A stretch of DNA of 64,000 nucleotides from Cephalotus follicularis. Taxonomy: Eukaryota; Streptophyta; Magnoliopsida; Oxalidales; Cephalotaceae. The number at the start of each line of letters is the position of its first letter. The first letter of the stretch is position 1. The stretch is taken from positions 181,127 to 245,126 of the forward strand of contig BDDD01000565.1 in NCBI GenBank assembly GCA_001972305.1, read 5' to 3'. The position numbers were made by a program, and so were the translations under genes. The notes under the pieces are model-generated. The model had not been told where the DNA came from. It worked only from the letters and a program-made list of their open reading frames with translations, and ran no database searches. Below, piece after piece: positions 23,748 to 34,362 of the stretch.

Positions 23748-26001
23748 TTTGGAACTGCTTTGGTATTATAGAATAAGAAAACTATGATAATTACAAAAGG
23801 TGTAGCAGCATGTTTACAAAAAGACAAGCATACATACATCTCCTCATTTCCTCTGTTGGTATACACCACAACATACACTAACACAGTGCTCACATAGCCA
23901 AAGAAAGCTAAGAAATCTGTAGAGTATCAACACTAAGCCCCAGAGTTTAAGAAGCCTTTAGCCAGCCACAGCGATAGCATCTCCCAGCCATTTCATGACA
24001 ACCTAAGTTCTACACCATTTCATGCACCCAGGGATTATATTGCATTCTCTGGAACGAGACCCCAGTTAATACAAATGCTATGGTGCCTCTCATTTCCCTG
24101 AATTTTCCCACCCGTGAGCAGCTTCCAACCCACATCCTGTCTCATATGCCTGATGATCTCGAAAACGGGGAAGAGGTGATTCTTGAAGCTTCTGCGGTTT
24201 CTTTCCATCCAGATGTGATACACCGAAGCAGCCAAAGCCATCTTCCTCACAGTATCCAGGAACAAATGCCCCCTTGAATGATCTGTCATCCAAATAACTT
24301 CTTCTTCCCACTGGAGGATTGGCCTGGATACATTGCACATAGCAAGAACTATCGTCCATATGTTTTTGGTATAAGGGCACTGGAGGAAGAGATGTTCCAA
24401 TGATTCCACTTCCCCACAATGGAAAACACAGTCAGCCGTTTGCACCACTCCAACCGCAAAGAGTTTCTCCTTAGTTTTGTGAGCTCCTCTAATCACGAGC
24501 AAAGGGCAGAAGGCATGTTTCGGTTACCGAGAAGGGAACCACACCAGATTATGCTAGGGAACCTCATTGGAGCGAGTCCGAATATCCTGTCATGCCTTAT
24601 TGGTAGAGAAGGAGTGTCCAGCGGTTTCCCAAAAAATACAGTCCGGGGCGTGCGAAATGGGGGTATCTTGTACCCTCTGCTGGATCTCTATCAGATCCCT
24701 AGAATATTATGGCTAACACCACCTACCCTCACAGATCACCTCCTTGACCAATGCCGACCTGCCCAACCCTGCATCATATATAACCCTATGTCCATAAAGA
24801 GCATGAACCGTCTCACCTTGCATCCACAGATTGAACCACAAGGAAAACTTATCTCCCCTTCCACATCTCTATACCAAGTGTTCCTTTGCTATTGGTCTGA
24901 GTAGGAGGATCTTCCTCCAAGACCACGTATGTAGGCCATGTGAAGGGACGGACCAGAAATTGGACTGCTTTATAAGGTAAGCATGGCACCATCTTGCCCA
25001 AAGAGACTGTTCTTGCAGGACGTTCCATACCTGTTTAAGAAGCAAAGCCTTATTCCAAGTCTTCATATCCTTTATACCAAGACCCCCTTCCTTAACGGGT
25101 TTACATACCGAAGACCACTTCATTTTTCCTCTAACATGACTACCACAAAGGAAGATGCTGAGGACACGTTCACAGTCCTTGATAATTGAAACAGGTATGA
25201 GGAACATGCTGCGCCAGTAAACTTGCATGCTTGTTAAAGTGGATTTAATAAGTTGGAGTCATCCTGCAAACGACAATGTTTTGCTTATCCAGCTATTGGC
25301 CCTTGCCATAAGGCATTCGAGTAAAGGAGCAGAGTCTGACTTAGAGAGTCTCTTTGTAACTAGAGGAAGCCCCAAATAGGTCACTGCTAAGGAGCCTTCA
25401 TAAAAATGTACCCTTCGAAGAATGTCTCCCTTAGTTCTTATGTTAGTGTTACAGAAAAAAAAATAACACTCTTATGAGTGCTCACCATGAGACCCGAAAC
25501 CTCCTTGAACTTTTCCAATCCCTCCATCAAGAAGTTAATCGATTCCATCTTGGCTGCTGAGAATAGTAACAGATCATCTGCATAGCACAAGTGAGTGATG
25601 TCTAAAAGTTGACATTTCGGGTGGAACCTGTAGGACCCTCTTTGTTCATCCGGGTGGAGAAGGTGAGAAAGGTAGTCCATCCCTATAGCAAACAAGTAAG
25701 GTGATAGCGGATCTCCCTGCCTCAAGTCCCTTTTTCCTTGGAATAAACCATGTAGCCCTCCATTGATAGCCAAAGAGAAGGTTGGGTTAGTAATGCACTA
25801 CCGAATCTAAAACACAAAAATCTCTCGGCAACCAACCTTGCTAAACATTGCTAGAATAGACTCCCAACTCATGGTATCATAGGCTTTGTGTATATCCACC
25901 TTAATAGCACATCTAGTAGCCCCTATATTAGAATGATAGCCCTTTAAGATTTCTTGGGCCAAAAGGACATTATCTTTAATGTTTCTCCCCTTAATATGAT
26001 G
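23748..26001 (-). mobile_element. Plant L1-type LINE, 5'-truncated
   Basis: A non-LTR retrotransposon in minus orientation inside the E LTR, bounded by a perfect 14-base target duplication. At its 3' end there is a short poly(A) (T run at 23745-23750), then about 280 bases of 3' UTR. Its 5' end is truncated inside RT. Reading down the minus strand: KDNVLLAQE and VDIHKAYD at about 25820-25970, then LRQGDPLSPYLFAIGMDYLS and CYADDLLLFS at about 25550-25740. Thumb and connection follow (about 24869-25440, GGLGIKDMKTWNKALL), then a zf-RVT module (about 24300-24460, C-x3-CG-x8-HLFLQC). In-frame stops lie just upstream of the second RT block (about 25780-25800), and frame changes occur near 25440 and between 24870 and 24500. 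The copy is dead. Endonuclease and ORF1 are absent. Confidence 0.92.
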
Positions 26002-26015
26002 AAGTATGTTATTTT
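26002..26015 (+). repeat. LINE target-site duplication, right copy
   Basis: AAGTATGTTATTTT, identical to 23734-23747. Confidence 0.9.
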
Positions 26016-26866
26016 GAAAACAGAAAAAGGAAATAAATGTGAAAAGTTTTGGTTTTATAAAATGACACCAGAAAATGGTTTCAATGTGGTTGTGTTTTCA
26101 AGTATGGCGGTGCTATGCACGAGAAAATGTATGATTTTTGAAATGTTCGGATTTTATGAAATTATCAGAGAAATGGATTTCGATAGTGAAATGTTCTGGT
26201 TTTATAGAACTAGAAGATGAATTTCAATGATGTTTTGAGATGTATGATTTGGAAATGTTTTGATAAAGATTATCAAAAACAATGGATTTCGATAACGTTT
26301 TACGACTATGATTCTTACTGGGCTATTCGAGCTCACTCCTTTCAATGTTTGTTTTCAAATAAAATTTCCAGGGAATGGTTGAACGTGGAATTCCTAGCTT
26401 TAGAGGAACTTCCTAAGAGAAGTGTTGGAAAGGAAGTATGCTATGCAATAATGTTTTGTACAACTTCTTTTGATGAAATAAGTTAATGTTTTCCGCTATG
26501 TAATGTATTATGACAGATGATGTATAAATGTAGACGTATAGAGACGAATGTTATGGTTTATGATGTTTAGAAGTTAGTGTTGATTATTGTAAGACATATT
26601 TGAGATTATGAGAAAGAAATGAAAGATGTTAGGAATAAGCAAGATTTTTGATATATAATAGTTTCAATTAAGAGTATGATGATTTTAAGGACTAGTGTTC
26701 AAAGTTGTATGTATATTTTGAAGTGATAAGATTATTGAATACGATATAACATAGATCGTTAAATGATTAAATGATTTGATGGATTGTTAATGGTCATACC
26801 CACGCATCGCACTGGATCCTCGAGGTTCGCTTTGAGCTTTAGTGAACTTTGACCGGGGGCGTTACA

Positions 26867-27180
26867 CGTGTAGGTTGATCGACTGATCTCCTTGTTGTCA
26901 TCGTACGCCTAAGGGGTCTTGCAGCCAGACGTTGCTCAGGTGTTTCAGCTACTCATCTATTAGGTATGGCGGCTGATGTTCGTTCCGGTGCAGTCGCATG
27001 ACGCTGCATAAATTCATTCATCTGAGACATCATTGCACGCATTCTTCTCATAAGGCCCCTAGGTTCCTCTCGATTGGGACCTGTCATTTTCGCCTCTTGG
27101 TTAACATTCACTTCTTCTACATCTCCACTTGCTCGATTACGTCTAATCAACGGCTCGACTCTCGCTCCTCGTGTTGTTCT
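26867..27180 (-). pseudogene. Element G (Ty3/Gypsy) gag start remnant
   Basis: A minus-strand reading MIRRNRASGDVEEV ... RGLMRRMRAMMSQMNEFMQRH resembles the N-terminal helical part of plant Gypsy Gag. It begins about 150 bases after a primer site and is cut by the end of the E LTR at 26866. Only this N-terminal piece exists here. Its position downstream of LTR and primer site supports the call more than the sequence does. Confidence 0.65.
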
Positions 27181-27311
27181 ACTTCAACAACCGTCCATTT
27201 TTATACCTTGTATAAGAACAAAGGGTTAATATCCACTTATCTTATCTGCATGCAGTCAACTTTACTCGCCAAGGACTCTATACTGGTGTACCCAGTATAG
27301 AAGAACCTGGC

Positions 27312-27323
27312 ACTCTGAAACCA
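27312..27323 (-). other. Element G primer binding site (diverged)
   Basis: The minus strand reads TGGTTTCAGAGT, two mismatches from the initiator tRNA-Met complement, placed four bases after the LTR end. Confidence 0.65.
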
Positions 27324-27819
27324 AAACTGTAACGCCCCACACCCCAAGGGTCAATCCCCCAAGGCTTGACGCGTCTTACGCAGTACCATTCAATTTATTA
27401 AACATTCAATGGATTAATTTAAAACAATTTATCGTTCAATAATGAATGCAGAAATCCTAAATAAACAACAACTCTTATGGATAAAACCAAATGTTATACA
27501 ATACTGTCCAAAGTTAGCACTGCCAGAAACTGGAAGGTCATAAAATAATATACAATCTCTTCACCATACTCTTGGGTAGTCGAACTGCAATTGGAGGGAG
27601 GAGACTTACTCAGTGTTTCAATCCTCTGCTTGCTATGAAGCTCCACCTGCACCTGACCCATTACATTACAATGCAATGGGTCAGCAACCACTGGTTGTGT
27701 AGGAACTACTACCCATGCATGTGTGAAGTGCAATGCAGCAAGTATGAGCATGTATGCAAGGAGAGATGCAATTATCATACAGTACAAGCATTCATGCATT
27801 CATAGGACCATTATCAATC

Positions 27820-27845
27820 ATATATATATATATATATATATATAT
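27820..27845. repeat. (TA)n microsatellite
   Basis: A perfect TA run of about 25 bases within the G LTR. Confidence 0.95.
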
Positions 27846-28284
27846 CCTTCCTCGGTATCCCCTACTTAGGGAGGAGCGGAATACTCACTCCAGACGTTGA
27901 AGGCAGAGGAGCCGGGATAGGAACCTTTACATTTTCCTTAGGTCATACCTCACTACAGTTGTGTCATTTATACGTTATCCTTACACTATACAGTAACATT
28001 CATTCAACATTGTGGCTCATCTCGACTGGTGATCCTCCTGGCTCATCTCAATCGGTGATCCATTGGGCTATCTTTGTGACCCTCCTGGTTCATCTCAGTT
28101 GGTGACCCATTGGTTATCTCGGGAATAGCCTTACTGGTTCATCTCAGTGGTGACCCAGTACATTACATTACATTAACACTACATTTCTATTTCTCTGCGA
28201 GGTCTGCCTTTATTTCATTAAACTACATTCATTTATCTTTCCGTAGTTTACATTTCATTCACTCATTCGCACTAGCCTTCTTGA

Positions 28285-28500
28285 ATACTTAAGGTCGGGC
28301 ATGATTTGGGAATACATGCCCTGAAGCATTTGGTGTATAGCTTGGAATGCTCAGCGCATAGCTTTGCATGCTCGGGCGCTATACCGTGCTCGGGCGCTAT
28401 GCTATGCTCGAACATATAGCTTGGCATGCTCGGCACATAGCGTAGCATGCTCGGGACGCATGCTATGGAGAGCTTGGATGCACTAGCGCTGGTCGGACAC
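28285..28500. repeat. GCATGC-type motif array in G LTR
   Basis: Repeats of TAGCTTGGCATGCTCGG and GGGCGCTATGC-like units around GCATGC or TGCTCG cores, about nine times. The M LTR has a much longer array of related GCATGC units. Confidence 0.75.
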
Positions 28501-29161
28501 GTTAAAATTCCTTGAACACTAACACTAATGATTCAATCTAGAACGCAGTATGAAACCACTCTTTTCTAGGGGATGATAAAATACATTTTTCTAACACATT
28601 CAGTGCTATAAAATAATTGATTATCATAGTAACACATACATTCAGACATTTATGCAGTAGTTCGAGTAGGTAGTAGAACCTACCTCAACTGTCAAAACTC
28701 GATTTCTTAGAGTTCTAGCCTCCAGAATCCTTCTCCGCACTTTCCTTCCTTGCCGATAGACACGAACAGTTGCTCCTCTAACTTCTAACTGCGCTCTCGC
28801 TTGACAATTACTCCTTCACTCTCAGTGTAGTCCATTTCATGTCACTCTCAAGGCTAGAAGTGAGGGGATTTAAACGAGAGTGGAGAGGAGAGACAAGAAT
28901 TCTCTAGACAATGATAGACTCTTGTCTCCTTCCCCAAAAGTTACAGCATCCGTCCCCACTGCATCACTTTCCATTATATATACATGCAGTGGAAGGCTTT
29001 GGAACTTCCTACACATTTCTTCAGTCGGTGCATACATTATGTGGGCTGAGCACTTGAGTCAGCCCAACACTCCCTTTTCTCTATAAGCTCAGCCCAATAA
29101 CAATAATAAACATTTCAAGCCCAATTGTCATGCTACCCATAATAAAATTCCGGGTGTTACA

Positions 29162-29248
29162 ATCCTCCCCCCTTAAGAGAATCTCGTCTCGAGATTCTTG
29201 GGTCAGAACAGGTGAGGATACGTTTCCTTCATGTCAACCTCACGTTAA
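29162..29248 (-). pseudogene. Element G pol extreme 3' end and polypurine tract
   Basis: On the minus strand a chromodomain-type C-terminus (VDMKETYPHLF, stop) is followed by about 30 bases and then AAGGGGGGAGGA (29163-29174) right before the LTR. This is typical of plant chromoviruses. The rest of pol is gone, and H sequence starts at 29249. Confidence 0.75.
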
Positions 29249-30328
29249 TGAACAAGAATAATGAACAATAGCAATATGAACAACAATGTGAAGAGATAGA
29301 GTTAGAGAGATTTGCAAACACTAGTTTAGAGTGGTTCGGCGATACTCTTGCCTACGTCCACTTTTCCCAAGGATCTCCTTGAGTTTCCAGTAGTTCTCCG
29401 AATACAATTCCGGGTGCTATTCGGTAAACCTTTGTGATTGACCTCAATCACTTACAATTCTCTTTGGGTTCACTCCCCAAATTCACTAGGGTTCACTCCC
29501 CTATTACAATCAAAGTATAAAGAGTAGTGTTGGTATCTAAACCTCTCACAAGGTTGGATTTTACAAGATAAAATTGCTCAAATCAGTGAGAACAAGAAAT
29601 AGCTCAAAATGTAAAATGTAAACTATTTGGATGAGCGTTGGATTTGAATCCTCTTTTAATGTTTGCTTTGAATGATGTTTGTATATGTGCTTTGCTTGTG
29701 TTGTTCTTTTTTCATTCTTCAAAACTTTCGTCCATTTATAGCTTCTTGCCTCATAGATCCGTTGGGAAAGCATTAGGATTAATTCCTTAATGGAATGTCC
29801 ACTAACACTCTGTCAGAAACTGTTCCAGCCGACTAAAGCATCGACTATCACGCTTAAAGCGTCGACGGTCATGTGACCATTGGGGATCTCAAATTTGAAT
29901 CTTCAACTCAAAGCGCAGGCATTCAAAACGTTGGAGTCGACTGGCACCTCAAAGCGCTGACGCTTAGTCTTAGGCGTCGATGCTTAAGCAGATTTTAATT
30001 GCCATTTGCTCCACTGGTTTAGCCGGCAGGCGCTTTGCACAAAGAGCAGGCGCTTAGTGCCCCAAAGCACAGACGCCTTGAATCTAGGCGTCGACGGTTG
30101 AAGTGTTTGTTCCAATTCTCCAAGTGCTTCACCGGTAGGCGCTTTGTTCCTTGTCTCAACCGTTTGTCAAAGCACACACGCTTTAATCTTGGGCGTCGAC
30201 GGTCTGAGCTGTCTTCTGCAGAATTCTTGCTGTTTTGCTCACTTTGTTGCTTTCTTGCACATTAAGAAACTTTGTCAAATACAAATATGTTATCATCAAA
30301 ACTTAGGATTGAGACATAAATATCAACA
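29249..30328 (-). repeat. Element H 3' LTR
   Basis: Starts on the minus strand at 30328 with TGTTGATATTTATGTC after a purine tract and ends near 29249 (TTGTTCA), where the G pol end begins. About 29491-30328 matches 40629-41477. The GTGGACGTAGGC..GCCGAACCAC block found in other LTRs here lies at 29330-29366. A GCGTCGACGC-type array is at 29820-30215. Confidence 0.82.
29820..30215. repeat. GCGTCGACGC-type palindrome array in H 3' LTR
   Basis: About twelve copies of AAGCGTCGACGG, AGGCGTCGACGG, AAAGCGCAGGCGCTT and related near-palindromes with variable spacers. The same array is at about 40975-41365 in the other H LTR, with many one-base differences at CpG sites. Confidence 0.8.
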
Positions 30329-31055
30329 ATCTCCCCCTTTTTGATGATGACAAAATTTGTTTCAATTTAAGCATAATAATATCATTAAGTTAAAAACATT
30401 AACAATCAGAGTACATATTATGTAAAATTTTGATAATTTTGATTAGTGCTCAAAGGCATTAGCTCCCCCTGAGTTTATTACCTCCCCCTTAGTCATATAG
30501 GGGATATTTTACTTTGTCATTAAATCCATAATGCATTATTGTGCCATCTCTCAAATTCTCTCAATATCTCTCAATTTCTCTCAATTTCTCCCCCAAACTT
30601 ACAATATTCTCCCCCTTTTTGTTATCGTCTTAAAAAGGGAGTAAAAAGCTATATCCAAACTTATAAATCATGTCATTTTAGCATACAATCTATGCTCCAA
30701 TTTACACATTTTGCTTAAGCCCAACCCTACAAATAAACATGCTGCAAAAACATTGAAATGGTAAATATGCACAAAATGGCAAACATGCCTCCATAATATT
30801 TGAAACTTGCATAGTCCACAGTAGAACTAAAACACCAACACATATATTCTGCACATTCATTTCATATATCAAGCTGCAAATTACCAAGCAATCTAACTTC
30901 ATAAACTTTAAACCAATACTCATTAAAACAAACATTGTCATTACATAATAGAGTTTGTTACAAAACTGAAATCAAATTGTTCAAGCTAAGATTGCAAACC
31001 ACAAGACCATAGAAAAGACAACAGAAAATGCAAAAGAGACATGAGATGCAAATGC
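30329..31055 (-). other. Element H 3' non-coding region with repeated polypurine tracts
   Basis: Besides the tract next to the LTR (AAAAAGGGGGAGAT, 30329-30345), GGGGGAG-type tracts recur on the minus strand at about 30461-30493 and 30588-30625. Several such tracts before the 3' LTR are, as I recall, a known mark of the Sirevirus genus. The remaining sequence has no recognisable gene. Confidence 0.7.
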
Positions 31056-32358
31056 TCAATCCTCCATGTGAGTGCCCTCATCATCACCTCCGACATCTCC
31101 CTCCATATCGTCGGTTGCAGCATCGTCCGGGGGATTGTCGTCATGGCTAGAAGATGAAGATATGAGGCCACCATACTCGATAATGCCTGTGTCAGCAAAC
31201 CTTTTGGCAAGTCTCTTTTGTCGCCTCCTCACGCATTGCATACTCGACTTCGTTTCCGCAATATTCTGCTTCATGCCTTTGATAGCATCGAATATCTCAT
31301 CTAGTCTATTTCTTGGAAGATGGACATCCGGGATTGGTTCAGGTTGTGGTTCGATCTGTCGAGGTATATTCTCAGCTTCTTCCCCTATCTCGGATTCACC
31401 TTCCTCTTCCACTACCCTATTGGAGTCCTCGTCTCTCGGAATCCAAGTACCAAGCCTCTTGTGCTTTTTGAACCCCATTCTTCCGAGGGTTCCTTTTCCA
31501 AGTTTGTCTGCACTTTGGAGATCATGGTGCACTTCTCCAGAAAGGTCGATATGGAAATATTGGAGAATCTTGGTTATAATATTGCTATAACCTAATTTCG
31601 CATTCTCTCGATCGTGAATCGAATGCATATGATTGAGCATCAAAGACAGAACATTTATTTTTCGGCCAGTAATAAAATGATACATCGTGTAGGCTTCCAT
31701 GTGGGTCAACTCATCGAACCCACCGGCCTTTGGTAGAATGTGCGTGCATACCGCACGGTGTAGGAATCTATAATCCAAGGGTAGGTTCCTAGTATACATT
31801 CGCTGAACATGATCAGCGTTCTCACCAAATAACACACGCACGCAGTCTTGTCGGTCAAAATCTGGACTAGTCACCCACGACCTTTGATTCCAACCCCTAG
31901 CCCCTAGGTTCGGAACATTTAGGATAGTGTTTAGTCTATTTCGGTCTAGATCAATACTCTTATTTTCGACCATTGTGGTTAAGCCATCCATAGAACCACC
32001 ATGTATATGCACATAGAACTCTTTCATGAGTTCGGGATAACTAGGAAAATTTAGAGAAAAGAAAGGTTCTAAACCTTGAAATCTAATCCAATCAACAATG
32101 GGAAAACCTTCTCTAATGCAGAAATCAAAGTCTAGAACTTTACCTTCAAGTATTTTCCTATTGAAAATAAGCTTCTGGGTACCTAGGGAGAGTGGGTATC
32201 ACCTCAGGAGCTGCAGATTCAGTGGCAACCCCCTTGCCTTTCTTCCCAGCCGATTTCTTCTTGCTCTTGGAGCCTTGTCCAACCTCAACATTCTTAGTTC
32301 TAGGCATGATTGGAGAGAGGAGATGGTTAATCTCAGATATTCGACTGATAATCGCCAA
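31056..32358 (-). pseudogene. Element H extra 3' reading frame (plant transposon-associated domain)
   Basis: This lies between RNase H and the 3' LTR. The minus-strand reading has a Lys/Ser-rich start (GSKSKKKSAGKKGKGVA), then a globular region with EFYVHIHGG, FDRQDCVRVLFG, DYRFLHRAVCTHILP and EAYTMYHFITGRKINVLSLM. A helical stretch follows (RLDEIFDAIKGMKQNI), then an acidic tail rich in D and E. I take the globular part for the putative plant transposon protein family (PF20167-like) often seen in large plant retroelements, but this is from memory. No membrane segment is visible, so it is unlike the envelope-like frames of some Sireviruses. Element L has a relative in the same place. The region is not one clean frame. 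Confidence 0.6.
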
Positions 32359-32685
32359 GAAATCACCAGAGAGAGGTGTATTTCGAAGTTAGGGTTTTTG
32401 AAAACGCGTAGAAATGTGTGGCAGACAGCGCTTACAAACTTAAAACCCGCTTAAAGCGTCGACGAAATTGGTTTAAGCATTGGCGCTTAGACCAATTTCC
32501 CCAATTTCGAACCCTAATTTTGTTTTAAAGCGCTGACGCTTTAAAAGCAACGGTCGGCACTTTGCTCTATTTTTCTGTAGATTTGCCATTTATTCCTGAG
32601 AACGAATGCAAATGATGCAAACATGAAAAAAATAAGCATTTTGAGCAAGCATGCATATTTATAATAGTCATAGAAACATGTTAAA

Positions 32686-33054
32686 TCACTCAATTTCACA
32701 CAAACCTAATTGCAATCTAAACTTCGAGAATGATTGTTCGTCTAAAGGTTTGGTGAATATGTCCGCGACTTGTTCTTCGGTCGGGACGAAAACTAATTCT
32801 ATATCACCTTTTTCAATGTGGTCTTTAATGAAGTGATATCTAATGTCTATGTGCTTAGTTCTAGAGTGGTGAACGGGATTTTTCCCTAAGCATATAGCAC
32901 TAGTGTTATCACACCTAATTGGCACTTTTTCAAAGATAAACCCATAAACAAGAAGTTGTTGCTTCATCCACATGACTTGTGCGCAACAACTGCCTTCGGC
33001 AATATATTCAGCTTCGGTAGTTGAAAGAGCTACCGAATTTTGTTTCTTGCTAAA
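32686..33054 (-). pseudogene. Element H RNase H (Ty1/Copia)
   Basis: The minus-strand reading has FSKKQNSVALSTTEAEYIA, IRCDNTSAICLGKNPVHHSRTK, HIDIRYHFIKDHIEKGDIEL and ADIFTKPL, the standard end of Copia pol. L is inserted at its upstream edge. RT is on the other side of L, at 39679-40628. Confidence 0.9.
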
Positions 33055-33059
33055 CCAAG

Positions 33060-34313
33060 TGTTGGCCTTTGCCACCCCGTTTAATTACGTTTACATATGT
33101 TATTTTGATGATTAACAAACATAGATTACTTGTATGCATAATTCCTTGAGTTATAACTTCATATACTCACTTGATTTTATGTCCAAAGTTGTGCCAAGAA
33201 CATTTTTGCAGATACAGGCCAATCCAGCCGACTGGCAAGCAATCCAGTCGACTGCCCAAGGTTGAGTAGTCGACTGGTTCTTCAACCAAACTCAGAATCT
33301 GCAGGAACACCAATCCAGTCGACTGCCATAGGGGTCCAGTCGACTGCCAGGCCAAGACAGTCGTCTGCCACAGGACACCAGTCGACTGCCATGGGGTACA
33401 AATTCAGGCAGTAGCTTATGTATCATTTCAACACCCAATCCAGCCAACTGAAGCAGGGCACCAGTTGACTGCCAGGGGATCCAGTCGACTGCCAGTGAAT
33501 CCAGCCGACTGTTTTCATTTGTGCAAAATCAGGCAGTAGCAATTCTAAACTCCAATTTCAGCTCAACAGCCGACTGGAACAGAGCAACCAGTCGACTGCC
33601 AGCTCAACCAGTCGACTGCCAGGAGAAAGCAGTCGACTGTCCAACACCAACGGCTATATTCAAATATACGTGCCATCAATCCAGCCGACTGCCGTACAAA
33701 TCCAGCCGACTGGATTTGTAACAGACCTTTAAAAATAGATCCGTTGGAGGCACACCTGTAAGAGGAAAATTGGAGCTCTTGCACAAGTGATCAAGCATTC
33801 AAGTTGCATATTCTTTCAAGCTATCTCAAGTACAATACCAAGCTTTCAAACAATCAAAAGAGATCATTTCGAAGCAATCCTATACATTACAAAGCTCACA
33901 TTTTACATTCCACATTTACTAGAAGCTTTGTTAGAAGTTGAGCTTTATTGTAAACAAATTCATTACGAATTTGTAACCCTTTAAACACTTATTTCACTCA
34001 TACAAGAGAGGTTGTCTCTTGTATTGCTCGGTTGGAGCAAAGTTGTAATTCGCTTGGTTGGAGCGAAAGTTGTTGGAGCTCGGTTGGAGTTTCAAGCCCG
34101 GATTGGGGCATACGTAGTGAAATACTTAAGGGGAGGCCTTGGGGAGTGGACGTAGGCGGTTTGCCGAACCACTATACATCCGTTTGCAAATTCTCTTAAC
34201 CCTACACTCTTTACATTTCCGCAATTGTGTGTTTGTGACAATTGAATTATTTGTGGTATAATTGCTAGTTATTTTTTAATAAGTCTATTCACTCCCCCTC
34301 TAGACTTCCTACA
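33060..34313 (+). repeat. Element L 5' LTR (1254 bp)
   Basis: Starts TGTTGGCCTTTGCC and ends TTCCTACA directly before the primer site. It includes a CAGTCGACTG array (33220-33715) and the GTGGACGTAGGC..GCCGAACCAC block (34145-34172). Confidence 0.93.
33220..33715. repeat. CAGTCGACTG palindrome array in L 5' LTR
   Basis: Around eighteen copies of CCAGTCGACTGCC and variants, 10-35 bases apart. The motif is the same as in the A, D and K LTRs although L is Copia. The corresponding 3' LTR array (38935-39395) differs in copy number and in many C/T positions. Confidence 0.88.
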
Positions 34314-34315
34314 AT

Positions 34316-34326
34316 TGGTATCAGAG
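34316..34326 (+). other. Element L primer binding site (initiator tRNA-Met)
   Basis: TGGTATCAGAG lies two bases after the LTR end, matching the complement of the initiator tRNA-Met 3' end. Confidence 0.9.
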
Positions 34327-34362
34327 AGGGTTACTCTTTATTAAAGATTAACATCTTGAGTT

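Larger units (their letters stand above)
21982..26866 (+). repeat. Element E 3' LTR, split by a LINE
   Basis: Starts TGTAACAACCGGAG after the purine tract and ends at 26866 with CCGGGGGCGTTACA. Removing the LINE insert at 23748-26001 and one duplication leaves an LTR of about 2.6 kb. Part of it (about 22730-23098) recurs at 1472-1848. Its right end abuts minus-strand Gag of element G, so E appears to have landed in G. A 15-base tandem array and CAGAGG..CCTCTG inverted motifs are inside. Confidence 0.82.
27328..29161 (-). repeat. Element G LTR (about 1.8 kb)
   Basis: Starts on the minus strand at 29161 with TGTAACACCCGG, directly after a purine tract, and ends at 27328 with GGGGCGTTACA, directly before a primer site. 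It therefore has 3'-LTR context on one side and 5'-LTR context on the other. Its first 480 bases recur at 41478-41966, and its end (about 27328-27800) matches the end of M (about 45140-45572). Inside are a TA run, a CATCTC..GGTGATCC tandem (28010-28150) and a GCATGC-type array (28285-28500). Confidence 0.85.

Noticed and set aside
28880-29086. Small open frame in the G LTR
   Set aside because: Its counterpart at 41653-41868 is open in a different strand and frame. No coding signal.
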